49,112 nt of DNA from Micromonospora globispora (GTDB taxonomy: Bacteria; Actinomycetota; Actinomycetes; Mycobacteriales; Micromonosporaceae), in contig NZ_QGGF01000410.1 of assembly GCF_003857015.1 (NCBI RefSeq), positions 1 to 49,112 of the forward strand, given 5' to 3'. Under the pieces are notes generated by a model. It saw only the letters and a list, made by a program, of their open reading frames with translations. It searched no databases and was not told the DNA's origin. The position numbers were made by a program, and so were the translations under genes. Of the stretch, positions 16,930 to 26,036 are shown piece by piece. Position 1 is the first letter of the stretch. Each line of letters starts with the position of its first letter.

Positions 16930-18222
16930 GTGCAGAGTGTCCGGCGGGTCGCGGTCATCGGTGGCAACCGCATCCCCTTCGCCCGGTCCAACTCCCGGTA
17001 CGCGCACGCGTCCAACGCGGACATGCTCGGCGCGGCGCTGGACGGGCTGGTGGCCCGGTTCGGCCTGGCCGGGCAGCGGGTCGGCGAGGTGGTCGCCGGG
17101 GCGGTGCTCAAGCACTCCCGGGACTTCAACCTCACCCGCGAGGTGGTGCTCGGCTCCCGTCTCGATCCGCACACCCCGGCGTACGACATCCAGCAGGCCT
17201 GCGGCACCGGGCTGGAGGCGGCCATCCTGGTCGCCAACAAGATCGCCCTCGGGCAGATCGATGTGGGCCTCGCCGGCGGTGTGGACACCACTTCGGACGC
17301 GCCGCTGGCCATCAACGAGGACCTCCGCCGCACCCTGATCCAGCTCAACTCCGCCCGGACCCTCGGCGAGCGGCTGAAGATCGCCGCCAAGCTGCGCCCG
17401 CACCAGCCGTTCAAGCCGGAGATCCCGCGCAACGCCGAACCGCGTACCGGGTTGTCGATGGGGGAGCACGCGGCCCGGACCGCGGCGCGCTGGGGAGTCG
17501 ACCGGCAGGCCCAGGACGAGCTGGCGCTCCGCTCGCACCAGCGGCTCGCCGCCGCGTACGACCGGGGTTTCTTCGACGATCTGATGACGCCGTACCTGGG
17601 GCTCACCCGGGACCAGAACCTCCGAGCGGACACCACGCTGGAGAAGCTGGGATCGCTCAAGCCGGTCTTCGGCGCGAAGGGCCCGGACGCCGAGGGCGCC
17701 ACCATGACCGCCGGCAACTCCTCCCCGCTCACCGACGGCGCCTCGACGGTGCTGCTGGCCAGCGAGGAGTGGGCCCGCGAGCACAGCCTCCCGGTGCTCG
17801 CCTGGTTCTCCTTCAACGAGGTGGCCGCGGTCGACTTCGTGCACGGCGACGAGGGCCTGCTGATGGCCCCCGCGTACGCGGTGCCCCGGATGCTCGCCCG
17901 GGCCGGCCTGACCCTCCAGGACTTCGACTACTACGAGATCCACGAGGCGTTCGCCTCGCAGGTGCTGGCCACCCTGGCCGCCTGGGAGTCGCCCGAGTTC
18001 TGCAAGGACCGGCTCGGCCTGGACGCGCCGCTCGGCCCGATCGACCGGGACAAGCTCAACGTCAACGGCTCCTCGCTGGCCGCCGGGCACCCGTTCGCGG
18101 CCACCGGCGGCCGGATCGTCGCCACCCTCGCCAAGCTCCTCGCCGAGAAGGGCAGCGGTCGTGGCCTGATCTCGATCTGCGCGGCCGGCGGCCAGGGCGT
18201 GACGGCGATCCTGGAGCGCTGA
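16930..18222 (+). CDS. Acetyl-CoA C-acyltransferase (thiolase, FadA2-type)
   Basis: A 430-aa protein. GTG 16930 has AGGAGG 7 bases upstream; the open frame extends far further back without meaning. The thiolase catalytic residues are present: the nucleophile Cys in D-I-Q-Q-A-C-G-T-G, the His in Y-E-I-H-E-A-F-A, the G-H-P-F-A-A-T-G segment and the second Cys in S-I-C-A-A-G-G-Q-G. It cleaves 3-oxoacyl-CoA with CoA, or runs in reverse. It is divergent from the FabG4-type/MaoC operon, and together the three supply the hydratase, reductase and thiolase steps of a beta-oxidation-like cycle. Confidence 0.92.
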   Translation: MQSVRRVAVIGGNRIPFARSNSRYAHASNADMLGAALDGLVARFGLAGQRVGEVVAGAVLKHSRDFNLTREVVLGSRLDPHTPAYDIQQACGTGLEAAILVANKIALGQIDVGLAGGVDTTSDAPLAINEDLRRTLIQLNSARTLGERLKIAAKLRPHQPFKPEIPRNAEPRTGLSMGEHAARTAARWGVDRQAQDELALRSHQRLAAAYDRGFFDDLMTPYLGLTRDQNLRADTTLEKLGSLKPVFGAKGPDAEGATMTAGNSSPLTDGASTVLLASEEWAREHSLPVLAWFSFNEVAAVDFVHGDEGLLMAPAYAVPRMLARAGLTLQDFDYYEIHEAFASQVLATLAAWESPEFCKDRLGLDAPLGPIDRDKLNVNGSSLAAGHPFAATGGRIVATLAKLLAEKGSGRGLISICAAGGQGVTAILER

Positions 18223-18300
18223 CCTCCTCGTCCGGGCCGTGCCGCCGCGCGATGGCGGCCCGGGCGGCCAGCGGTCTTCCGCCCGGTGGCCCGGAACGCG

Positions 18301-18335
18301 CCGACGCCCGCCAGGACGTACCTGGCGGGCGTCGG
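18301..18335. terminator. Bidirectional hairpin terminator
   Basis: Perfect 15-bp inverted repeat (18301-18315 with 18321-18335, 5-base loop) between the convergent thiolase gene and secreted beta-helix gene. No U-tract follows, as is usual in high-GC actinomycetes. Confidence 0.75.
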
Positions 18336-18350
18336 ACGGGCGGGACGGGC

Positions 18351-20660
18351 TCAGCCCAGGGTGAACTTCTCCCAGAGGCCGATCGAGGTGCGGTTGGCGA
18401 TCAGCGGCTTCGCCCCGGCGCTCTCGGCCGTGACGTAGCGGCTGTTCGCGGCGGCCTTGAGGCTCACGGTGCCGTCGCTGTTCCGGATGATGGTGAACCG
18501 CTCCCAGGCGCCGACCACCGTCCGATTGGCGATCAGCGGCAGGGTTCCTTTGCTGTCGGCACAGACGAAGCGGTTGTTGGCGTGGGCGAAGAGGGCGACC
18601 TGACCGTTGCCGAGGTCGACGATGTCGAACCGTTCCCACGGGCCGACCGCGGTGCGGTTGGCAATCAGCGGCTTGGTGCCGGCGCTCTCGGCCGTGACGT
18701 ACCTGCTGTTTACGCGGGCCTTCAGCGACCGGTCGGCGTCGGCGACATTGACCAGGTAGAACTTCTCCCGGGTGCCGATCGTGGTGGCGTTCGCGGTCAG
18801 CGGAGAAGTGGTGGAGGGCGCACTGACGTACGTGCTTGCGGTCGAGCGGAGGCTGATCGTGCCGTCCGTGTTCCGGAGCAGGCGGAACCAGCCGGTCGTG
18901 TCGACCCAGGTCCCGTTGGCGATGAACGCGTTGCTGCTGGTCACGTACCGGCCGGTGGCTCGGGAGAAGAGCGCGACGCGGCCGGTGCCGATGTCCGCCA
19001 GGTCAAACTGGGCGGTGCCCCCGGGCGCGGCCTGGTCGGCGATCAGGGCAGCGTTGGCCCCCGCCGCCACGTAGCGGAGGCCGGACTGCGCGAGCAGCGC
19101 CACCGTGCCGCTACGCCGGGCCACGGTGACACTCTGCTGGCTGGCGTGTGCGCGACCGTCACTGCCGGAGACCTTGACTGAGACGGTGTAGGTGGCCGTG
19201 GCCGCGTAGCGGTGCGTGGCGACGGGGGTGGCCTGGGTGACCACCGTGCCGTCACCGAAGTCGATCACGTACGAGGTGATCGGAACGTAGCCAGGGGTGG
19301 AGGCGCTGGCGTCGACCGTGACCGACATGGTGCCCAGGTCCAGCGCCACGGTGAACCGGGAGGCGGGAGTGCCGAGCGTCTCCACCGGGCCACGATCGGC
19401 GTAGGTGACGGGCCCGGCGCCGGAATCCGGCCGGGCCGGGTTGTCCGCTCGAGGATTGCCGATCCGGTCGGTGCTCTGGTAGCCGGGAGCGGCCGAGTTG
19501 GCGGCATCCTCCGCGTCGTAGCTCCAGGGCGTGTCCTTGTCGTGCGCGGCCTGGCCCGATGCGGTACGGAACTCGGCGAGACCCATCGCGGTGCCGTTCC
19601 AGGAGTACGCGGACGCGGAGGGCGAGGCGTGGTGGTAGACGTTGTTGTAGTCGGCCACCGTGTTCTGACCGGCGTCGCCGTAGAGGCCGATCTCCGCGCC
19701 CGGCTCACCGTTCGGGTCGCAATAGGTCTGCCCGAACATCCCGTTCGAGCTCAGCACGTTGTTCTGCACCGAGACACCGGTGGACACGCCGTCGACCCGG
19801 ATGCCGTCCCGGCAGCGGCTTCGGACGCTGTTGTTGCTGATCGCCGTACCGGTGGCGCCGTGATTGTGAATGCCGTAGCCCGCGCCACCGCTGATCTGGG
19901 TGTTGGCCACCACCGTGTCGGTCGCCCCCGCTTCGACGGCGATGGCGGCGCCGGTGAAGCCGGTGACGTTCACCCCGACGACGCTGTTGCCCGACCCCTC
20001 GATGTGGATGCCGTGACTCTGATCGGCGAAGTTGTCGCTGATCGGGCTCACGATGTTGCCCAGCCGGACCGAGACGGCGCTGGTAGTGGCATCCATGGTG
20101 AGACCGGCCTTGAGCGCGCGGCCGCTGGCGGTGACCCCCTTCAGGGTCGAACGGGTCACCCCGGTGAGTCGTAGGGCGGGTGCGGTCGAGCCGTCCGCCA
20201 TGGAGTAGATGCCACGCTCGATCGTGACATCCGTGGCGTTCCGCAGGTCCAGGGCAGGCGTGGCGGTGCTGCCGCGGACGTTCATGTTCTGCACCAGGAT
20301 GTCGTGCTGGCCGTCGATGGTGACGCCTCCGCCGGCACCGGAGCCCGTCAGGGTGGCATACGCGCTGCCGAGGAAAACGATCGGTTGGTCCGGGGTGCCG
20401 GAGCGGGAGACGGTGAGCCGCTCCGCGTAGGTCCCCGAGCCGATGTCGACGGTCTGGCCGGCGGTGACGATCGCGGCGGCCGGAGCGATCGAGCAGAAAG
20501 GCTGCTCCAATGTGCCCGGTCCGGCGTCGGAGCACGCGGTCGACATCTGGCGGACGTAGAGGACCGTGGCGTCGGCGGCCTGAGCCGGGGACGCGAGGGA
20601 GAGGAGGGAACCGCTGGTCAGGACGAGAGTCGCCAGGCCGGCGAGGGAGGGTCTTTGCAT
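18351..20660 (-). CDS. Secreted parallel beta-helix protein with PKD and fascin-like repeats
   Basis: A 769-aa protein. ATG 20660 has GAGGA close upstream and is followed by a 28-residue signal peptide ending A-Q-A. Residues about 30-370 form a right-handed beta-helix (repeated short runs such as V-T-I-D-G, I-S-N-N-S-V-R-S-R, V-S-V-Q-N-N-V-L-S). A PKD-like domain follows (V-I-D-F-G-D-G-T-V, then H-R-Y-A-A-T-A-T-Y-T-V). The last 240 residues are six repeats of about 40 residues, each with a (R/F)-(Y/F)-V core, matching two fascin/beta-trefoil folds. It is probably an extracellular polysaccharide-binding or -degrading protein; the beta-helix suggests a lyase or epimerase, but no catalytic set is identified. 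Confidence 0.8.
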   Translation of the reverse strand: MQRPSLAGLATLVLTSGSLLSLASPAQAADATVLYVRQMSTACSDAGPGTLEQPFCSIAPAAAIVTAGQTVDIGSGTYAERLTVSRSGTPDQPIVFLGSAYATLTGSGAGGGVTIDGQHDILVQNMNVRGSTATPALDLRNATDVTIERGIYSMADGSTAPALRLTGVTRSTLKGVTASGRALKAGLTMDATTSAVSVRLGNIVSPISDNFADQSHGIHIEGSGNSVVGVNVTGFTGAAIAVEAGATDTVVANTQISGGAGYGIHNHGATGTAISNNSVRSRCRDGIRVDGVSTGVSVQNNVLSSNGMFGQTYCDPNGEPGAEIGLYGDAGQNTVADYNNVYHHASPSASAYSWNGTAMGLAEFRTASGQAAHDKDTPWSYDAEDAANSAAPGYQSTDRIGNPRADNPARPDSGAGPVTYADRGPVETLGTPASRFTVALDLGTMSVTVDASASTPGYVPITSYVIDFGDGTVVTQATPVATHRYAATATYTVSVKVSGSDGRAHASQQSVTVARRSGTVALLAQSGLRYVAAGANAALIADQAAPGGTAQFDLADIGTGRVALFSRATGRYVTSSNAFIANGTWVDTTGWFRLLRNTDGTISLRSTASTYVSAPSTTSPLTANATTIGTREKFYLVNVADADRSLKARVNSRYVTAESAGTKPLIANRTAVGPWERFDIVDLGNGQVALFAHANNRFVCADSKGTLPLIANRTVVGAWERFTIIRNSDGTVSLKAAANSRYVTAESAGAKPLIANRTSIGLWEKFTLG

Positions 20661-20986
20661 GCGAGTCCTCGGTAGAGGAGGAAGGAGCCCGGGACTGGGC
20701 CGGGAGAGAGTCGCGGTCATGATCCTCCACCGGCTCTGGGTCGCGCTGCCCCCGCTCGCAAAAGGGGCTCTCACCCCAGTCGATGACCAGTCGAGCAGTA
20801 AGGTGCGAAGTTATAAAAAGGAAACTCCCCTGTCGCAGACAGGCGAGGGCGCTGATCGGAGGAGACGGTTTCTGGCCTCCACACGCGCTCACCGGCCGTC
20901 CCGGCTGATCCTGCGTGCCGGGCGGGCAACCTCCGCCCGGCTGCCCTCCGTCACCTGGTCATGAGGCGAACGAGAGGCCCCGCATC
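20661..20986. other. Divergent intergenic region, candidate promoters
   Basis: 326 bases between the secreted protein gene and the sigma-factor gene. An AT-rich patch around 20808-20825 holds TATAAC on the minus strand, a plausible -10 for the secreted protein gene. Bases 20829-20843 form a small palindrome with 6-bp arms. No coding region was recognised. Confidence 0.45.
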
Positions 20987-21503
20987 GTGAACCGGGCCGA
21001 CGAGGACGAGTACCGGCAGTTCGTCGCCGCCCGGCTGCAGCCGTTGCGCCGGACGGCGTACCTGCTCTGCCGGGACTGGCACACCGCCGACGACCTGGTC
21101 TCCATCACCATCGGCAAGCTCTACCGCCACTGGCGGCGGGTACGCGCGGCGGAGAACGTCGACGCATACGTCCGGGGCGTGCTCACCCACGCCTGGCTGG
21201 ACGAGCGGCGCCGGCCGTGGCGGCGTGAGCGCAGCACCGACGAGCTGCCCGAGCAGGCCGACCTCGTGATGCCGGAGCCTTCGCTGGCGGACCCGGGAGA
21301 TGCTGCTGGATTTGCTCGGCCAGCTTCCGCCCCGGCGGCGTGCGGTGCTCGTGCTCCGCTTCTACTGCGACCTGTCCGTTGAGGAGACCGCCGGCATCCT
21401 CGGCATCAGCGCCGGGACCGTGAAGAGCCAGGCCGCCCGCGGCCTGGATGCGCTGCGCCTGCTGATGACCGGCGCCCCGTCGGCCCGGGGGGAGCTGTCA
21501 TGA
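20987..21503 (+). pseudogene. SigE-family (ECF) sigma factor, frameshifted
   Basis: GTG 20987 with GAGAGG 9 bases upstream opens a frame with sigma region 2 (L-R-R-T-A-Y-L-L-C-R-D-W-H-T-A-D-D-L-V, then Y-R-H-W). Region 4 (L-P-P-R-R-R-A-V-L-V-L-R-F-Y, then I-S-A-G-T-V-K-S-Q) is in another frame ending at 21503. The switch lies at 21290-21300. Restoring two bases, GACCCGCGGGAGATG instead of GACCCGGGAGATG, joins the halves into D-P-R-E-M-L-L-D-L-L, the expected family sequence. So two bases are missing, by true mutation or sequencing error. The downstream gene is still coupled by an ATGA overlap, so the locus otherwise looks maintained. Uninterrupted, it would be about 172 aa. Confidence 0.8.
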
Positions 21504-23410
21504 CGTACCAGCAGCTGTTCGACGATCTGATCGGCGAGACGCCGCTCTCCACGGTGGACGTGGACCGGGTGATCGGCCGGCAGCGCCGGGCCCGGCGCCT
21601 GCGGATCGGCGCGGGGACCACTGCGGTCGCCGCGGCGGTGGCCCTGGTGGTCTTCGGTACGACCGGCCTGATCGGCAAGCCGCACGCCCAACCTGCCCGG
21701 CCGACGCCGACCGTCACCACCGTCCCCGGCAGCGACCGGGACCTGGACCGGATCGATGCGGCCGTCGTCGCCGCTCTGCTGAGGATGGAGCCGGCCCTCA
21801 GTTGGGCCGAGAAGGGCAACCCGGCCGGCACGGTGCCGAACTGGGAGTCCCGGCCCGCCGGCGCCAGCCTGGCCTCGGGTTACCGCGGCGAGGGCCAGCT
21901 CCGAATCGGCGGTGTCGACCTGTTCATCGGTGTGCAGATCACGCGCGACGGCGCGACCGCCTGGGAGCGGGAGGGAGGCCGTTCGTGCAGCAAGAACGCC
22001 GTCGAGTGCGGCGAGCGGACCGGCCCGCACCGGGAAAGGATGCGGTATCAGCGGTCGGTCTCGCAGCAGGAGGTGCCACCGAGGCTGCGGGCCGAGATCC
22101 CGGAGCGCATGGAGAGCGCGGATGTGACGATCCTGCGCGGAGACGGCTCATTGATAGTCGTGTCCGCCGGGACGACCGGGGAGGACTCTCGGCTCCCGCT
22201 GACCGTCGATCAGCTCACCACGGTGGCTCTCGACCCGGCGATCGTCCTCGGCCCCGCACCGTCCGCGTCCCCCGGCCCCAGCTCCACCGTCAGGACCGTC
22301 GCGGGCAGTCAGCAGGACGCCGTCCGGCTCGACGAGGCGCTGACGGCGGCGCTGGGCCGGCAGGCGGCCGGCTTCACCTGGACGACCAAGTGGGGCGGCA
22401 AGGACAGCCCCATGCCCGTCGGGTTTGCACCCAAGGGCCGGCTCAACGTGAATGCGCCCGTCCTGGACGCCGCCTCGTTCCGGGTGGGCGACCGTGCCGG
22501 TCAGCTCAGCATGCGCCTGCTCCGGGAGGGCCGAGCCGCCTGGGAGAACGCATCCCCCTGCCCGACCGCCGGCCTGGCCGGCCGCAACTGCACAGTCACG
22601 GAAGGGCCGGGTGGCGAGCGGGTGCGGGCCCGGCGGCTGCTCAAACCTCTCGGCGCGCCGGGAGACCGGCCCACCCTGGGCCAGGACGTCCTGGTCGAGG
22701 TGCTGCGGTCGGACGGCACCCTCGTGTACCTGTACGTGAGCCAGCCGGTGCTGTCGACGGCGCAGCTGATCGCCGTCGCGCGCGATCCGGCGCTCACCCT
22801 GGCCCCCCCGCCGCCTGGTCCCGGCACCAATCAGGTCTACGGCTTGCCGGATCAGTTCTACGGCGAGGCTGAGCGGACCGCTGCCGTCGCCGCCCTGGAC
22901 GACGTCTCGCCCGCCGGGACCATTTACCTCGGCTACCCGGCGGGAGGGAGCTTCGACGGGCTCATCGGCGCCAGCGAGGTGGCGTTCCCGTTCCTGGTGC
23001 AGCGGTCCGGACTGGCTGGCGACGGGGAGATCATTGTCCAGCGGAGGATGGGATCTACATTGACGTGCAGCAATGTAAGGTCGCTCTCCTCCCGAGTGCA
23101 TGAGGGGCATCCGCACGACGGCGAGTGCAGCGAGTCGACCCGTCCGGATGGCAACCGGGTCGTCTCCCTCGTGTCCCGCTCGTCCGGGACGGTCACCTAC
23201 GACGTCTTCGTGCAGCGGCCCGACCGGGGCACGGTGGAGGTCGTGCTGGACAACCGGCCGAACACCGGGTCGGCCACCGACATGCCGAAGCATGGCGAAT
23301 TCCCCCGGGAGTGGCCGAAGGGCAACAGGGGTGGGGCCACTCCACCGCTGACCCTCGATGAAGTGACGTCGCTGTCCGGACATCCGGATCTGATCAACCT
23401 TCTGCCCTGA
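21500..23410 (+). CDS. Membrane protein with triplicated extracellular domain, sigma-factor partner
   Basis: A 636-aa protein of unrecognised family. Its ATG overlaps the sigma-factor stop (ATGA). Residues 1-35 are a short basic cytoplasmic part, 36-58 one transmembrane segment, then a Pro/Thr linker. The rest is three divergent copies of a domain of about 180 residues. Each copy opens with an R-(I/L/T)-(D/A)-x-A-(V/L) helix and ends L-T-V-D-Q-L-T-T-V-A-L-D-P, L-S-T-A-Q-L-I-A-V-A-R-D-P or L-T-L-D-E-V-T-S-L-S. Paired Cys recur in each. The position and topology fit an anti-sigma or signal-receiving partner, but the cytoplasmic part is too short for a known zinc anti-sigma domain. The function is unknown. 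Confidence 0.7.
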   Translation: MTYQQLFDDLIGETPLSTVDVDRVIGRQRRARRLRIGAGTTAVAAAVALVVFGTTGLIGKPHAQPARPTPTVTTVPGSDRDLDRIDAAVVAALLRMEPALSWAEKGNPAGTVPNWESRPAGASLASGYRGEGQLRIGGVDLFIGVQITRDGATAWEREGGRSCSKNAVECGERTGPHRERMRYQRSVSQQEVPPRLRAEIPERMESADVTILRGDGSLIVVSAGTTGEDSRLPLTVDQLTTVALDPAIVLGPAPSASPGPSSTVRTVAGSQQDAVRLDEALTAALGRQAAGFTWTTKWGGKDSPMPVGFAPKGRLNVNAPVLDAASFRVGDRAGQLSMRLLREGRAAWENASPCPTAGLAGRNCTVTEGPGGERVRARRLLKPLGAPGDRPTLGQDVLVEVLRSDGTLVYLYVSQPVLSTAQLIAVARDPALTLAPPPPGPGTNQVYGLPDQFYGEAERTAAVAALDDVSPAGTIYLGYPAGGSFDGLIGASEVAFPFLVQRSGLAGDGEIIVQRRMGSTLTCSNVRSLSSRVHEGHPHDGECSESTRPDGNRVVSLVSRSSGTVTYDVFVQRPDRGTVEVVLDNRPNTGSATDMPKHGEFPREWPKGNRGGATPPLTLDEVTSLSGHPDLINLLP

Positions 23411-23415
23411 CCGGT

Positions 23416-23458
23416 GACGGTGCCCGGGGTCGGCCCACCGCCGGCCCCGGGCACCGTC
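23416..23458. terminator. Hairpin terminator
   Basis: Perfect 14-bp arms (23416-23429 and 23445-23458) with a 15-base loop directly after the stop of the sigma-partner gene and before purB. Confidence 0.7.
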
Positions 23459-23505
23459 GGTGACCCCGTCAGGGGGCGGCCGCCGGGTACGGGAGAATGA
23501 GGGCC

Positions 23506-24930
23506 GTGACGACGATCCCGAACGTGCTCGCCAACCGGTACGCCTCGCCCGAGCTGGTCGCCCTCTGGTCGCCGGAGGAGAAGGTACGGATGGAACGGCG
23601 GCTCTGGCTCGCCGTACTGAAGGCCCAGCGCGACCTCGGCGTGCCGGTGCCGGACGGGGTGGTCGAGGCGTACGAGCGGGTGGTCGACCAGGTCGACCTG
23701 GCCTCGATCGCGGCGCGCGAGCGGGTCACCCGGCACGACGTGAAGGCCCGGATCGAGGAGTTCAGCGCGCTCGCCGGGCACGAGCACGTGCACAAGGGCA
23801 TGACCTCCCGGGACCTCACCGAGAACGTCGAGCAGCTCCAGATCCGCGCGTCGCTGGAGCTGATCCGGGACCGGATCGTCGCTGCGCTGGCCCGGCTGGC
23901 CTGGTTGGCGCACGAGCACTCCGGCCTGGTGATGACCGGTCGTTCGCACAACGTCGCCGCGCAGGCCACCACGCTGGGCAAGCGCTTCGCCTCGGCCGCA
24001 GAGGAGCTGCTGATTGCGTACGAGCGGCTGGAGGACCTGATCGGCCGGTACCCGCTGCGCGGGATCAAGGGCCCGGTCGGCACCGCCGCGGACCAGCTCG
24101 ACCTCTTCGACGGCGACGCGGACAAGGTGGCCGGGCTGGAGCGGCGGGTCGCCGAGCACCTTGGCTTCGCCCGGGTGCTGGACAGCGTCGGCCAGGTCTA
24201 CCCGCGGTCGCTGGATTTCGACGTGCTCTCCGCGCTGGCCCAGGTGGCCGCGGCGCCGTCGTCGCTGGCCACCACGATCCGGTTGATGGTCGGTCAGGAG
24301 CTGGTCACCGAGGGCTTCAAGCCGGGCCAGGTGGGCTCCAGCGCGATGCCGCACAAGATGAACACCCGGTCGTCGGAGCGGGTGAACGGCTTCGCGGTGA
24401 TCATCCGGGGCTACCTGTCGATGGTCGGTGAGCTGGCCGGGGACCAGTGGAACGAGGGGGACGTCTCCTGCTCGGTGGTCCGCCGGGTGGCCCTGCCGGA
24501 CGCGTTCTTCGCCGCCGACGGGCTGTTCCAGACCTTCCTCACCGTGCTGGACGAGTTCGGCGCGTACCCAGCCGTGATCAACCGGGAGCTGGAGCGGTTC
24601 CTGCCGTTCCTCGCCACCACCAAGATCCTCGTCGCCGCGGTTCGGCGGGGTGTCGGCCGGGAGGTCGCGCACGAGGTGATCAAGGAGCACGCGGTCGCCG
24701 TGGCGCTGGCGATGCGCGAGAAGGGCACCGCCGAGAACGACCTCTTCGACCGGCTCGCCGCGGACAGCCGGCTGGGCCTGTCGCGGGCCGAGATCGACGC
24801 CCTGGTCGCCGACCGCACCGGCTTCGTCGGCGCCGCCCCGGCCCAGGTCGACGCGGTCACCCGGCGCATCTCCGAGGTGGTGACCGCCCACCCCGAGGCG
24901 GCCACCTACTCCCCACCCCCCATCCTCTGA
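23506..24930 (+). CDS. purB: Adenylosuccinate lyase
   Basis: A 474-aa protein. GTG 23506 is chosen over ATG 23497 because GGGAGA lies 9 bases before the GTG and directly against the ATG, and because family members begin T-T-I-P-N-V-L-A. Fumarase/aspartase superfamily motifs are intact: K-G-M-T-S-R-D-L-T-E-N, M-T-G-R-S-H-N with the catalytic His region, and the signature S-S-A-M-P-H-K-M-N. PurB splits SAICAR to AICAR and adenylosuccinate to AMP. It stands alone, preceded by a terminator, and probably has its own promoter. Confidence 0.95.
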   Translation: MTTIPNVLANRYASPELVALWSPEEKVRMERRLWLAVLKAQRDLGVPVPDGVVEAYERVVDQVDLASIAARERVTRHDVKARIEEFSALAGHEHVHKGMTSRDLTENVEQLQIRASLELIRDRIVAALARLAWLAHEHSGLVMTGRSHNVAAQATTLGKRFASAAEELLIAYERLEDLIGRYPLRGIKGPVGTAADQLDLFDGDADKVAGLERRVAEHLGFARVLDSVGQVYPRSLDFDVLSALAQVAAAPSSLATTIRLMVGQELVTEGFKPGQVGSSAMPHKMNTRSSERVNGFAVIIRGYLSMVGELAGDQWNEGDVSCSVVRRVALPDAFFAADGLFQTFLTVLDEFGAYPAVINRELERFLPFLATTKILVAAVRRGVGREVAHEVIKEHAVAVALAMREKGTAENDLFDRLAADSRLGLSRAEIDALVADRTGFVGAAPAQVDAVTRRISEVVTAHPEAATYSPPPIL

Positions 24931-25072
24931 CCGCGCCCTCCGCCGTTGGTCAGGACAAGATCATCTGATGATCGCGTTGGTCCCTACCGGCGTGTCACAG
25001 CGCTCAGTTGCGACGATCATGCGGTGCCGGAGCGGCAGCGCCCCACCCAGCCTGGTCTGAGCGCGGTGGCGG

Positions 25073-25534
25073 TCAGGGTTCGCGGGTGGGGGTTTCCCCG
25101 GCCGAGCTCAGGTTGGGCGCGCTCGCCGGCTCGGCGATACCGCCGGGCGCCTCGACGATCTCCGGCTCGTGGGCGGTCTCGGCCGCGACCATCGGCTGGT
25201 CGGAGGGCATGACGTCCGGCATCTTGGGTACGACGATCACCGCTGTCCCGTACGCGCAGATCTCCATCCACATCTCGCCGCAGTCCCGGCTGTCGAAACG
25301 CATCCCGACCACCGCGTTCGCGCCGAGGCGGCGGGCCTCCTCGCCGAGCCGCGCCACCGAGTCGGTACGCCAGCGGGTGAGGTTGTCCGGCGCCATGGGG
25401 TCGTAGGCGCCACCACGGAGGTTCTTGACCCCTTCGCGGTACGGGTTCCTGGTCCTGGCCATCGAGGAAACCACTTCGCCGAGGATCTGGCGGATCTCGT
25501 AGCCGGGCAGAGATTCCGTCGTCACGACCAGCAC
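25073..25534 (-). CDS. YbjQ/UPF0145 family protein
   Basis: About 153 aa from GTG 25534, which gives the family's usual opening L-V-V-T-T-E-S-L-P-G-Y-E-I-R-Q; the open frame extends to 25699 but the added residues look like noise. The core has Y-R-E-G-V-K-N-L-R-G-G-A, then L-G-A-N-A-V-V-G-M-R-F-D-S. A Pro/Glu-rich tail of about 45 residues follows. The family forms pentameric rings and has been called heavy-metal-binding, but its function is not established. The gene converges with purB. Confidence 0.8.
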   Translation of the reverse strand: MLVVTTESLPGYEIRQILGEVVSSMARTRNPYREGVKNLRGGAYDPMAPDNLTRWRTDSVARLGEEARRLGANAVVGMRFDSRDCGEMWMEICAYGTAVIVVPKMPDVMPSDQPMVAAETAHEPEIVEAPGGIAEPASAPNLSSAGETPTREP

Positions 25535-26036
25535 GCTTCCGATGCTGTCAGGTCGGCCAATGGCCTGTTCGTGAGGCTTGTTCACTTGGCCGGATGCTGC
25601 GAAACGAGGCGCTGCGGACGGGTCGGCACGGGTGGGCCCAGGCAGTGCTGGACGGCGTGCCGCGGCCGGTTCGGGCCGGAACGCGCATTCCGGACGCAAC
25701 GGGCAGGGAGTGTCGGAAACCGGCCACCAGGGCCGTCGAATGCCGGAACCGACCGGCCACGGATCGGCCGTCGCGGATGGCTCACATGTTCGTGTACGCC
25801 GCCGGCTGCGACATCCGGAGGTAACAATTTGGCCACTCCAGGAGGGCCGTAAAGCCTGCTAACGGCACGTTCCGCGCAGGCCGGGACACCCGCCGCTTCC
25901 ATCGGCCGTCGGCGACGTCGATCACCGCCGGGACTGCGCCCGGCCGGTGCGGCCGGGGCGGTATCTGCCAGGTAGGCTGGCTGCGCTCGCCCGTTGTGGG
26001 TCGGCACCCAACTGCGTACACAGTCAGGAGTGCCCA
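25535..26036. other. 502-base gap without a supported gene
   Basis: Frames here on both strands lack family features or ribosome sites. GC falls around 25790-25865. Near the right end TAGGCT (25973-25978) is a possible -10 for purS, without a convincing -35. Confidence 0.5.

Noticed and set aside
21290..21305. Programmed frameshift in the sigma-factor gene
   Set aside because: No slippery heptamer or stimulatory structure is evident; simple loss of two bases explains the junction fully. It is kept only as a remote alternative.
24959..24973. GATCATC/GATGATC inverted repeat after purB as a terminator
   Set aside because: Only 7-bp arms with a 1-base centre, AT-containing and weak. It looks more like a chance palindrome.
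25578..25862. Short plus-strand open frame in the gap before purS
   Set aside because: No ribosome site, low-complexity composition and lower GC than real genes here.
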